Source of the DNA: Fusobacterium gastrosuis
Lineage (GTDB): Bacteria; Fusobacteriota; Fusobacteriia; Fusobacteriales; Fusobacteriaceae
DNA length: 64,000 bases
Direction of reading: 5' to 3'
NCBI RefSeq assembly: GCF_900095285.1
Contig: NZ_LT607734.1
Location: forward strand, 1,240,001-1,304,000
Below, piece after piece: positions 25,581-33,330 of this stretch. The notes below the pieces were generated by a model. It ran no database searches. It was given only the letters and a program-made list of their open reading frames with translations, and was not told the DNA's origin. Both the position numbers and the translations under genes were made by a program. Within the stretch, counting starts at the first letter, position 1; every line of letters begins with the position of its first letter.

Positions 25581-25628
25581 AATATCTTTAATTAAAGATA
25601 TTATATAATTATTTAGTATAATAGTCAA
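25581..25628 (-). promoter_or_regulatory. Promoter with overlapping palindromic operator for the FMN reductase
   Basis: On the minus strand: TTGACT (25628-25623), 17-base spacer, TATAAT (25605-25600). A perfect 22-base palindrome, AATATCTTTAA plus its complement, covers 25581-25602, that is the -10 end and the start site. This is the classic position for a dimeric repressor such as a MarR or HxlR-type protein; the regulator is not in the window by any evidence. Confidence 0.8.
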
Positions 25629-25645
25629 GTTTTATTTTTAATATT

Positions 25646-25676
25646 AAAAAACAGTAAATTTTTTAATCTACTGTTT
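25646..25676 (-). terminator. Terminator of the two-gene minus-strand unit
   Basis: AAACAGTA (25649-25656) pairs with TACTGTTT (25669-25676); the A run at 25646-25650 gives the T tail on the minus strand. It lies just after the 74-residue membrane protein gene. Confidence 0.8.
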
Positions 25677-25693
25677 CTCAAATTCATATTTTG

Positions 25694-25918
25694 TTATTTG
25701 AAGTTGTTTTCTATTAGCGTTTGTACTTGCCCTAATGGAATATGAAATATTATCCCGTAAATAGACATTCCAAGTAATAGTATTGCAACAAGAATTCCTA
25801 TACCATAAAGACAGCCATTACTAACCCTAGCTTTTTTAACTTTTATATTTATAAGACTATATATCAGGAACACTGTAAATATAAAAGTAAAGATATAATT
25901 TGGTACCATACTCATCAT
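25694..25918 (-). CDS. Small two-helix membrane protein
   Basis: Unrecognised 74-residue protein: hydrophobic segments at about residues 6-25 and 37-60 with a basic connecting loop (NIKVKKARVSN). It starts 10 bases after the end of the 171-residue gene upstream on the same strand and ends before a terminator, so the two form an operon. Several Met codons lie at the start (MMSM), and the true start is uncertain by a few residues. Confidence 0.65.
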   Translation of the reverse strand: MMSMVPNYIFTFIFTVFLIYSLINIKVKKARVSNGCLYGIGILVAILLLGMSIYGIIFHIPLGQVQTLIENNFK

Positions 25919-25928
25919 ACATTACCTT

Positions 25929-26444
25929 CTATTTACAAAATTTATTCCAAAAATCTACCCATCCATTATGTTCGTCTCTTTGGTCAATATAAGTAAAAGT
26001 ATCTTCATCATACCAATCATGATTAACTATTTCATCAATAGTCTCAGGAACAAAAAAGTTAAAAAACTCTTTCTTAAATGAATTTCCATATTGTAAATAA
26101 TATGAACCTACCATCTTTGTAAAATTAGTTTTCTTTACATCTTGTAGTCTATACAAAAGTGCTTCACCAACCTGACTTAAATCAGGGCTTACTTCAAGAA
26201 AAATTAAACTTAAATCATTTTCCTTATAGCCAAGTATAAAACTTCTGTACTTATAGGAAACCGTACGAAGTACTGCGAAATTTGTGCCACCTATATCTTC
26301 TGAATAAGCGTAAACTATTTTATATTCCGAACCATTATTCACTTTACCATCAAAGATTTCTCTCATGCGATTTTTGTTTTCATCGCTTTTTACTTTATCT
26401 AACTCAATTGTTTTCTTGCCTCCAAATAAACCGAATAATCCCAT
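25929..26444 (-). CDS. Conserved-looking cytosolic protein of unknown function
   Basis: A 171-residue protein I cannot name. It begins MGLFGLFGGKK, a glycine-rich start like that of some short phage-shock or DUF-type proteins, and then has a mixed alpha/beta body with an acidic, aromatic C-terminus (NHDWYDEDTFTYIDQRDEHN). The ATG at 26444 has a GGGAGG site 7 bases upstream; the ATG 15 bases earlier overlaps that site and is less likely. It is the first gene of a two-gene unit with the small membrane protein. Confidence 0.75.
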   Translation of the reverse strand: MGLFGLFGGKKTIELDKVKSDENKNRMREIFDGKVNNGSEYKIVYAYSEDIGGTNFAVLRTVSYKYRSFILGYKENDLSLIFLEVSPDLSQVGEALLYRLQDVKKTNFTKMVGSYYLQYGNSFKKEFFNFFVPETIDEIVNHDWYDEDTFTYIDQRDEHNGWVDFWNKFCK

Positions 26445-26566
26445 TCTATTACCTCCCATCCTTTTTAAGTTTTTTATTTAATAATATAACATTTTTGTGT
26501 GATTTTTTTAATTTTAGAAATTATTTTTGTGACTTATTCTATTTTTCTCTCTTTCTATTTTTGAGC

Positions 26567-26599
26567 AAAAAAACAGTAAATCGATTTGATTTACAGTTT
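26567..26599 (-). terminator. Terminator of the GNAT acetyltransferase gene
   Basis: AAACAGTAAATC (26571-26582) and GATTTACAGTTT (26588-26599) form a perfect stem; on the minus strand it is followed by a T run (A run 26567-26573 on +). It lies about 60 bases past the acetyltransferase stop. Confidence 0.85.
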
Positions 26600-26658
26600 C
26601 ATAAGTTGCTATATTATTGCTTTTATTTAATTGTTTAAGTTAGACAATCGAGAATTTA

Positions 26659-27126
26659 CTAATTTTTTATATAGTGAACAATATCCATTTTATCATTTAT
26701 TCTCTCAATTTCTCCAATCCTAATATACCCTAATTTTTCATATAAATAGCAATTTCCTTTTTCTTGAAGGATTGTATCAAGTTCCCAATTATCATTGCCA
26801 TGAATTCTTTCTATTTCACAGAAGACTTCTTGTGCTATCCCTTTATTACGAAATTTTTCCAGTATAAAAACTGGTGATACCCTCTTTCTGTTTCCATTTT
26901 TCTTATCAATTACTCGAATAGCACCTACAATATCATTTCCCTTACAAATATAATAAAAAAAAGTATACTTTTGCAGTAATTTACTCTTAATTTTTTCTTG
27001 TGTTTCATTTGCTGGATTTGTTTCAAAATCTTGATATTTGTCCAATGATTTTTGGAATGCTTTAACTTGCATTGTCCATAATTTTTTTACATCGGCAACA
27101 TTTACTCTAATTAACTCTACATTCAT
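26659..27126 (-). CDS. GNAT-family N-acetyltransferase
   Basis: A 155-residue GCN5-related acetyltransferase. The acetyl-CoA-binding motif A is visible as SPVFILEKFRNKGIAQEVF (V-x-x-x-x-R-x-x-G-I/H-A form), followed by the motif B ending CYLYEKLGYIRIGE (YEKLGF-like), which is how many small GNAT enzymes end. The substrate cannot be predicted. It stands alone on the minus strand with its own terminator. Confidence 0.87.
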   Translation of the reverse strand: MNVELIRVNVADVKKLWTMQVKAFQKSLDKYQDFETNPANETQEKIKSKLLQKYTFFYYICKGNDIVGAIRVIDKKNGNRKRVSPVFILEKFRNKGIAQEVFCEIERIHGNDNWELDTILQEKGNCYLYEKLGYIRIGEIERINDKMDIVHYIKN

Positions 27127-27258
27127 AATACATTCCTTCAGTTTCTAAATTTGCCTCTTTAAATATTTAATATACTATACCATTTTTTAAATATTTTTAA
27201 CTCTGATATATTCCCTACTTGCTTTCAAATTTTATAGAAATACATATGAAATGATAAA

Positions 27259-27387
27259 TTATTCCCAAAGTGTATGTTGTGCAGATACTTCAAACTGATT
27301 TGATTTATCATTACTGAAAAAAATAACTTCTATTCTATATCTTTTCCAAAGTATATATGGATATATCTGTATATAGAATTTTATAAT
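27259..27387 (-). pseudogene. Possible gene remnant after the RNA methyltransferase gene
   Basis: Forty-two codons open without ATG, GTG or TTG start, ending at the stop complementary to 27259-27261 (pieces: YIQIYPYILWKRYRIEVIFF, then NQFEVSAQHTLWE). The sequence is protein-like and unlike the surrounding AT-rich spacer. It overlaps the methyltransferase end by 7 bases in another frame. Family unknown. The rest of 27127-27258 holds nothing I can support. Confidence 0.35.
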
Positions 27388-28745
27388 TTAATTTTCTGTA
27401 TCAACGCTATGCACTCCACATGACTAGTTTGCGGAAACATATCCACTGCCTCCAGTTTTTTTAATTTGTATCCTTTTTCAGAGAATAATTTGATATCCCT
27501 TGCAAGTGTCGAAGGATTACAAGAAATATATACAATTTCAGGTAGCTCTAATTCTGCTACTTTATCTATAATACTATTTTCTAAACCTTTTCGAGGTGGA
27601 TCAAAAATAATCGTATCTATTTGTTTTTTATTTTTTACAAGTTCAGAGAGCTTGTCTTCAACTGCACCATTAATAAATTCAATATTGTTAATATTATTTT
27701 CAATAGCTGTTCTTTTCCCATCTTCACTAGCAGATTTAACTATCTCTATTGAATAAACTTTTTTAGCTTTTTTAGCCAGTATCATAGCAATAGTTCCTGT
27801 TCCAGAATAAGCATCAACTATGTATTTATTTTCAATATCTGAAAACATAGAAATAGCACGAGAGTATAATTTTTTAGTCTGTTCTAAATTTATTTGAAAA
27901 AAAGAAGTTGGGGAAATATAAAAAGATATATTTTCAATAGTTTCTTTTATAAATTTTTCTCCCCAAATAAGAGTATTTTTTTCTCCCAGTAAAGTATTAG
28001 TTTTTTTTGTATTACTTGAAAAATAAATTGATTTTATTTCATTAAATTCATCTTTTAATTTTAATAAGACTGTTTTTAATTTATCCGTAATTTTATCAGA
28101 ATTAATAATTAGAACAATCATAGCTTCATTTTTAGAATTAGTTCTAATCATAATATTTCTTAAAATACCAGAATGCTTTTTTTCATCATATACAGAAAAT
28201 TTTTCGTTATTTAAAAGCTCTTTCAGATATCTTATAATAGAGTTTCCAAGTTTAGAATTTAAAATATTTTCTTCAACTTCAAAAACATCATGACTTTTTC
28301 TTTTAAAGAACCCTGTTATAATATTCCCATTATCACAAGAAAAAGGTTCTATAATTTTATTTCTGTAATTAAAAATATTTTCACTTGGAATGACCTCATT
28401 TAAAGAAAAATCATTAAGTCCTCCAATTCTTGACATAACATCTTCTACCATCTGTTTTTTATATTTTAGTTGGGCATTGTAATCAAGCATAGCAAAGTCA
28501 CAGCCATCAAAATCTTCAAAACTAATTTTATTATTTTTTATTCTTTCCGTTCCAGCTTTTATAATTTCTTTTATAAGCCCTCTAGCATAAGTTTTTTTTA
28601 CGGAAATTATTTCAACTTTTACAATATCATTGGGAACAGACATAGGTACAAAAACAGCAAAAGAGCTGTTATAATAACCCAGCCCTTCTCCGCCAAATAC
28701 AATTTTTTCAATTTTAATTTCTACAATATCAGATACTTTTAACAT
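27381..28745 (-). CDS. 23S rRNA/tRNA (uracil-5-)-methyltransferase, RlmD/RumA family
   Basis: SAM-dependent m5U methyltransferase of 454 residues. An N-terminal TRAM domain (IEKIVFGGEGLGY, about 10-60) is followed by a linker domain and a Rossmann methyltransferase: IVDAYSGTGTIAMILAKKA (motif I), IIFDPPRKGL (motif IV) and YISCNPSTLARD with the catalytic Cys. The four Cys that hold the Fe-S cluster in E. coli RlmD are not present as a cluster (only GCD near residue 86), as in Gram-positive RlmCD. The exact uridine target cannot be told. Probably co-transcribed with rsmH and the FtsL-like gene upstream. Confidence 0.9.
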   Translation of the reverse strand: MLKVSDIVEIKIEKIVFGGEGLGYYNSSFAVFVPMSVPNDIVKVEIISVKKTYARGLIKEIIKAGTERIKNNKISFEDFDGCDFAMLDYNAQLKYKKQMVEDVMSRIGGLNDFSLNEVIPSENIFNYRNKIIEPFSCDNGNIITGFFKRKSHDVFEVEENILNSKLGNSIIRYLKELLNNEKFSVYDEKKHSGILRNIMIRTNSKNEAMIVLIINSDKITDKLKTVLLKLKDEFNEIKSIYFSSNTKKTNTLLGEKNTLIWGEKFIKETIENISFYISPTSFFQINLEQTKKLYSRAISMFSDIENKYIVDAYSGTGTIAMILAKKAKKVYSIEIVKSASEDGKRTAIENNINNIEFINGAVEDKLSELVKNKKQIDTIIFDPPRKGLENSIIDKVAELELPEIVYISCNPSTLARDIKLFSEKGYKLKKLEAVDMFPQTSHVECIALIQKIKL

Positions 28746-28762
28746 TTTATTCCTCTAAATTT

Positions 28763-29041
28763 TTAGTTTTTTTCTTCTACTTCAAAATATATTATATCAT
28801 TAGCGACCTTCATCTCTTTTTTTTCCATATTTTCTTTTATTTTTGAAAGATTTAATTTTTGATCGTAATAAATAATTTTTTTATCTAATTCTTTTTCTTT
28901 ATCCTCTAAATCGACTTTTATAGTTTCTAGTGCCTTTTCAAGTTTAGAAACTTCTCTTAAAGTAGTAACATTATAAAAACCTATGCAAAGTACAATTAGA
29001 GCAGTTAAAATAAGAGAGATATATTTAAAAATAAATTTCAT
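28763..29041 (-). CDS. FtsL-like cell-division protein
   Basis: A 92-residue bitopic protein: a basic start (MKFIFKY), one membrane helix (about 8-26) and a periplasmic coiled coil (about 32-75) ending in a short beta-like tail. It lies directly after rsmH, the place where ftsL is found in most bacteria. The ATG at 29041 has a GAAAGGA site; an earlier in-frame ATG at 29071 has none. The sequence of FtsL is weakly conserved, so the call leans on topology and position. Confidence 0.7.
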   Translation of the reverse strand: MKFIFKYISLILTALIVLCIGFYNVTTLREVSKLEKALETIKVDLEDKEKELDKKIIYYDQKLNLSKIKENMEKKEMKVANDIIYFEVEEKN

Positions 29042-29087
29042 ATATAATCCTTTCGATATATTTATCATCAATTAAAAAAAGGAGATT

Positions 29088-30032
29088 TTATACTCTTTCA
29101 ATTAATCTTAATTTTGATGAATGAGAACGATTGTTGTTATTTATTTCATCATCAACAGGAATAATTGGCTTTTTTGTAACCAGCTTAAATTTTTCGACTC
29201 CACCACAAATACATATAGGTAAGCCTTCAGGGCACTTACAAGCAGTGGATAAATCTTTAAATTTATTTTTTACCATTCTATCTTCTAGAGAATGGAAAGT
29301 AATAATAGCCAATCGTCCACCAATTTTTAAAAGTTCACTAGCTTTTTCCATTGCGATGTCCAGAACTTCTAGTTCTCTATTGACCTCTATTCTTATAGCT
29401 TGAAAAGTTTTCTTTGCTGGATGTTTACTAGCTCTTTCAGGATAGGCTCTTTTAATTAATTCAACTAATTCAAATGTTGTTTCTATACTTTTTTCTTTTC
29501 TTTTTTCACAGATAAGTTTTGCAATTTTTTTTGCATGTCTTTCTTCACCATATTCAAATAGAATTTTTATTAAATTCTCTTCTGAATAATTATTTATTAA
29601 TTCATAAGCAGAAATTTTTTGATTTACATCCATTCTCATGTCAAGTTTAGTATTATAACGATATGAAAAACCTCTTTCAGGGTCATCTAACTGTTTTGAA
29701 GAAACTCCTATATCCATAAGAATACCATCAACTTTATCAACTCCAGCCATATAAGCAATCATGTCAATATTTTCAAAGTTTCCATTGAAAACTTTCCACT
29801 TTTTACCATATTTTTCCAATCTTTTTTTTGAATATTCTATGGCATTTATATCTTGATCTATTGAAATTAAAAGACCCTTATCAGATAATCTTTCCAAAAT
29901 TCCTTCAGAATGAGAGCCACCACCTAAAGTACAATCTATATAAATTCCATCTGGATTTAAAACTAAATTATCAAGCGTTTCATAATATAAAACAGGTATA
30001 TGATAATCATTTCCAATTTTTTTTACTTCCAT
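29088..30032 (-). CDS. rsmH: 16S rRNA (cytosine(1402)-N4)-methyltransferase RsmH
   Basis: Adds the N4-methyl group to C1402 in the 16S decoding centre. The 314-residue product starts with HIPVLYYETLDNL and has the SAM-binding DCTLGGGSHSEGIL, DGILMDIGVSSKQLDDPERG, the KKTFQAIRIEVNRELE block and IITFHSLEDRMVK, all family signatures. A CAGGAG site lies ahead of the start. It heads a minus-strand operon with the FtsL-like and RNA methyltransferase genes; the rest of a dcw cluster (mraY, murC and so on) is not here. Confidence 0.96.
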   Translation of the reverse strand: MEVKKIGNDYHIPVLYYETLDNLVLNPDGIYIDCTLGGGSHSEGILERLSDKGLLISIDQDINAIEYSKKRLEKYGKKWKVFNGNFENIDMIAYMAGVDKVDGILMDIGVSSKQLDDPERGFSYRYNTKLDMRMDVNQKISAYELINNYSEENLIKILFEYGEERHAKKIAKLICEKRKEKSIETTFELVELIKRAYPERASKHPAKKTFQAIRIEVNRELEVLDIAMEKASELLKIGGRLAIITFHSLEDRMVKNKFKDLSTACKCPEGLPICICGGVEKFKLVTKKPIIPVDDEINNNNRSHSSKLRLIERV

Positions 30033-30068
30033 CTTTTCTCCTGAATATTTTAGTATTTAATAAATTAA

Positions 30069-30097
30069 ATTATATCATAAATTTATATTTTCCTATA
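30069..30097 (-). promoter_or_regulatory. Likely promoter of rsmH (extended -10)
   Basis: On the minus strand TGATATAAT (TG at 30077-30076, -10 at 30074-30069) about 37 bases before the rsmH start. The -35 region 17 bases upstream (TATAGG) is poor, which is common with an extended -10. Confidence 0.45.
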
Positions 30098-30103
30098 TAA
30101 AAA

Positions 30104-30139
30104 AAAGAGAAAAATGAAATTTTTTCACTTTTCTCTTTT
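30104..30139 (-). terminator. Terminator of the pnp-pgsA-yggT operon
   Basis: A 16-base inverted repeat with one mismatch (AAAGAGAAAAATGAAA at 30104-30119 with its partner at 30124-30139), flanked by an A run that becomes a T tail on the minus strand. It lies right after the YggT gene. Confidence 0.85.
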
Positions 30140-30154
30140 AAAATTTTAAATCTC

Positions 30155-30424
30155 TTAAAACATAAATAGTGAAACAGCTCTATATAGAATTGCCGTTATA
30201 GTTCTAAGTATAAAAATTAAAATGATAGGTGCCAAGTCAATACCCATATTTCCAAATGAGATTACAGATCTGAAAGGAGCCAGTAAAGGCTCAGTTAATG
30301 AGTAAAGTGTATCTGTAAAAGCATTTCTGGTTCTTGGCATAAGCCAAGATGTTAAAAATCTAAGCCCTAACAAAATTTCTAAAACAATTTCAATTTTATT
30401 AACTAAATAAATTAAAGTAAACAT
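30155..30424 (-). CDS. YggT family membrane protein
   Basis: Small 89-residue protein with two membrane helices (about 3-22 and 60-85). The middle holds the family signature: LRFLTSWLMPRTRN, then LTEPLLAPFRSVI and IDLAPIILIFILR. YggT proteins are widespread and have been linked to osmotic stress tolerance, division-site positioning or cytochrome assembly; the role here is unknown. Last gene of the pnp-pgsA-yggT run, 27 bases after pgsA and just before a terminator. Confidence 0.9.
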   Translation of the reverse strand: MFTLIYLVNKIEIVLEILLGLRFLTSWLMPRTRNAFTDTLYSLTEPLLAPFRSVISFGNMGIDLAPIILIFILRTITAILYRAVSLFMF

Positions 30425-30451
30425 AAATAAATGACCTCTTTCAAATTTTAA

Positions 30452-31018
30452 TTATTTACTATCCATAAAATAGTGTTTTGCATTAAAAGTATATTCCCAA
30501 CCTGACCATATTGTTAAAATTACAGGAATAAGCATTAAAGCTTCCGATACTGTGAAAGTCCAATTAGAAAAATTAAAAGAGATAGGTCCTATTAACAAAG
30601 AAATTATGACAACTATCATTTGAGATGTTGTTTTATATTTTCCAAGGTTTCCAGCAGCAATAACTTCACCCTTTGCAGCTGCCAATATTCTTATACCACT
30701 TATTAAAAATTCACGAGCTAAAACAATTATAGACATCCATGCAGGAATATAATTTAGCTGAACAAATACAACTAAAGCTGATATAACTAAAATTTTATCT
30801 GCTAATGGATCCATAATTTTTCCAAAATCTGTAATTAAATTATATTTTCTAGCAATGTAACCATCAAAAAAATCTGTTAGTGATGCAACAATAAAAATAA
30901 TTAAAGATACTAATCTAAAAGTGATTCCCATTGTTGGATGAGTTGATTCTTGCAAGAAAAAGACAAAAGGAACAGCTAAAATAAACCTTGCTACCGTTAA
31001 TCTGTTAGGTAAATTCAT
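30452..31018 (-). CDS. pgsA: CDP-diacylglycerol-glycerol-3-phosphate 3-phosphatidyltransferase
   Basis: Makes phosphatidylglycerol phosphate, the committed step to phosphatidylglycerol, in the inner membrane. The 188-residue protein starts NLPNRLTVARF and has the CDP-alcohol phosphotransferase motif D-x2-DG-x2-AR-x8-G-x3-D-x3-D (LTDFFDGYIARKYN then FGKIMDPLADK). About six membrane segments are visible and the length is typical. It lies 27 bases after pnp and is co-oriented. Confidence 0.95.
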   Translation of the reverse strand: MNLPNRLTVARFILAVPFVFFLQESTHPTMGITFRLVSLIIFIVASLTDFFDGYIARKYNLITDFGKIMDPLADKILVISALVVFVQLNYIPAWMSIIVLAREFLISGIRILAAAKGEVIAAGNLGKYKTTSQMIVVIISLLIGPISFNFSNWTFTVSEALMLIPVILTIWSGWEYTFNAKHYFMDSK

Positions 31019-31045
31019 AATTCCTCCATTATAAAAAACTAAAAA

Positions 31046-33145
31046 TTAAACTTTTTTCTTACTTAGAGATATTTTTCCACCTTCCATAGATATTACTCTA
31101 ACCTTAAAAACATCCCCAATTTGTAATACATCTTCAACATTTTCTACTCTATCTTTTGAAATTTCAGATATATGTAGAAGCCCTTCTTTTCCTGGTAAAA
31201 TTTCCATAAATGCACCAAATTTCATTATACTTACTACTCTACCTTCATAGACTTCATTGTATTCAACTTCTCTAACAAAAGAGTCTATTAATTTTAAAGT
31301 TTCTTCTAAGCTATTAACATCTTTAGAGAATACTGAAACTACACCATCATCATTAATATCAATAGTAGCTCCAGTTTTTTCAATAATACCTTTAATATTT
31401 TTTCCACTTGGTCCAATAAGAGCAGCAATTTTATCTTTTGGTATAGTTAATTGTTTAATTCTTGGTACATTTGGTTTAAGTTCTGCAGGTGCAGGAATAG
31501 TTGCATTCATAAGATCAAGAATTTGTAATCTAGCTTCAAGAGCCTGACTTAGAGCAATTCTCATAATTTCTTCAGTAATACCTGTTATTTTTATATCCAT
31601 TTGTAAAGCTGTTATTCCTGATTTTGTACCGGCAACTTTAAAATCCATATCTCCTAGATGATCTTCAAGTCCCATTATATCAGTTAAAACTGTGAATTCT
31701 TCTCCTTCTTTAATAAGCCCCATTGCTATTCCGGCAACATGCTCTTTGATTGGAACACCTGCATCCATAAGAGATAGAGAACCTCCACAAATAGAAGCTT
31801 GTGAAGAAGAACCATTTGATTCAGTTATTTCAGAAACAACTCTAATAGTATATGGAAAGTCTTCTTCAGACGGGATTACATATCTTAAAGCTCTTTCTGC
31901 TAATGAACCGTGTCCTAATTCTCTTCTTCCAGGAGAACCCATTCTTCCAACTTCTCCCACTGAATAAGGTGGGAAATTGTAATGTAAGTAGAATTTCTTA
32001 TAGTATTCTTTTTCTAGATCATCTATTAATTGTTCATCATCCTTAGTTCCTAAAGTTGTTATAGCAAGTGATTGAGTTTCACCTCTTGTAAAAAGAGCTG
32101 AACCATGAGGTATAGGAAGAACAGAAATTTGAGCATCCAGTGGTCTTATTTCAGTTGTTTTTCTTCCATCAACTCTAAATTTATTGTATAGAATAACTTC
32201 TCTTACCAATTTTTTCATTAGGTCATGGTAGTAAGATTTAAATTCAGCTATTACATCTTCTGGCAATTCTTCCTCTGGAATTTCAGGGTAATTAATATTT
32301 ATAAATTCTGCCAGCAATTCTTCTTCTAAAGTATCAACAGCTTCTTCTCTAGCTTTTTTACCAAGAGTTAGAACAGCAGCTCTTAATTTTTCAGTTCCTT
32401 TTTCATCGATAAAGGTTTTTACAATTTCTAAAACTTCTTCTTTAGCAAATTCTATATTTTCTTTTCCATAAGCTTTTGCAAACTCTTCTTGGAATTCACA
32501 AATTTTCTTGATATTGTCGTGTGCAAACATAATAGCTTTTAGCATAGTTTCTTCATCAAGTTCTTTAGCTCCCGCTTCAACCATATTAACAGCCTCTTTT
32601 GAACCAGCAACAGATAAATCAAGGTCACTTTCTTCTAGTTCTTGTGGTGTAGGATTTAAAATGAACTCTCCGTTTTTATATCCAACTGTTACCCCTGCAA
32701 CAGGTCCTAAGAAAGGAATATCAGAAATCATAAGAGCTAAAGATGAACCAATTATTCCTAAATAATCAGGGGTATTTTTTTCATCATAAGATAAAACTGT
32801 ATTTACTATATGTACATCATAATTAAATCCTTCAGGAAACATAGGTCTTATAGGTCTATCGATTAATCTTGCTATAAGTGTTGCATTTGTTGACGGTCTT
32901 CCTTCTCTTTTGTTAAAACCACCTGGAAATTTTCCAGTTGAATAAAACTTTTCAATATAATCAACAGTTAAAGGGAAAAAGTCAGCTCCTTTTCTTGGTT
33001 CTTTACTACGATTTACAGTAGAAAGTAAAACTGTATCACCATATTGAATTACAACAGCTCCACTTGATTGTCTTGATATTTTTCCAGTAGATACTTTCAG
33101 AGTTCTTCCAGCAAGTTCAAACTCCATTATTTTTTCATCAAACAT
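31046..33145 (-). CDS. pnp: Polyribonucleotide nucleotidyltransferase (PNPase)
   Basis: Phosphorolytic 3'-5' exoribonuclease of mRNA decay. The 699-residue product has the full family order: first RNase PH domain ([43 protein letters not shown]), alpha-helical linker, second catalytic RNase PH domain ([45 protein letters not shown]), KH domain ([19 protein letters not shown]) and S1 domain ([19 protein letters not shown]). An AGGAGG site precedes the start and a promoter lies 40-70 bases upstream. It heads a three-gene operon. Confidence 0.97.
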   Translation of the reverse strand: MFDEKIMEFELAGRTLKVSTGKISRQSSGAVVIQYGDTVLLSTVNRSKEPRKGADFFPLTVDYIEKFYSTGKFPGGFNKREGRPSTNATLIARLIDRPIRPMFPEGFNYDVHIVNTVLSYDEKNTPDYLGIIGSSLALMISDIPFLGPVAGVTVGYKNGEFILNPTPQELEESDLDLSVAGSKEAVNMVEAGAKELDEETMLKAIMFAHDNIKKICEFQEEFAKAYGKENIEFAKEEVLEIVKTFIDEKGTEKLRAAVLTLGKKAREEAVDTLEEELLAEFININYPEIPEEELPEDVIAEFKSYYHDLMKKLVREVILYNKFRVDGRKTTEIRPLDAQISVLPIPHGSALFTRGETQSLAITTLGTKDDEQLIDDLEKEYYKKFYLHYNFPPYSVGEVGRMGSPGRRELGHGSLAERALRYVIPSEEDFPYTIRVVSEITESNGSSSQASICGGSLSLMDAGVPIKEHVAGIAMGLIKEGEEFTVLTDIMGLEDHLGDMDFKVAGTKSGITALQMDIKITGITEEIMRIALSQALEARLQILDLMNATIPAPAELKPNVPRIKQLTIPKDKIAALIGPSGKNIKGIIEKTGATIDINDDGVVSVFSKDVNSLEETLKLIDSFVREVEYNEVYEGRVVSIMKFGAFMEILPGKEGLLHISEISKDRVENVEDVLQIGDVFKVRVISMEGGKISLSKKKV

Positions 33146-33185
33146 TAAATCCTCCTAAATATTTTCAACTTTATATATCCCCCTT

Positions 33186-33215
33186 AGTATATCACAATAT
33201 ATGTTTAAAAATCAA
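33186..33215 (-). promoter_or_regulatory. Promoter of pnp
   Basis: On the minus strand TTGATT (33215-33210), 18-base spacer, TATACT (33191-33186), about 40 bases ahead of the pnp start. Confidence 0.65.
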
Positions 33216-33282
33216 TCAGACATTAAAAAATAAAAGAAAATTTATAATTTTTTTATAAAAATAGGAAAAATAATAGATTTTG

Positions 33283-33291
33283 TGTTAAAAT
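33283..33291 (+). promoter_or_regulatory. Extended -10 promoter of the patatin autotransporter
   Basis: TGTTAAAAT: TG at 33283-33284, one base, TAAAAT at 33286-33291. The -35 region is weak. The predicted transcript start (about 33298) lies past the in-frame ATG at 33292, which supports the TTG start at 33331. Confidence 0.5.
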
Positions 33292-33330
33292 ATGAAAGTT
33301 GAAATAATAAGTAAACATAGGAGGCATAAA

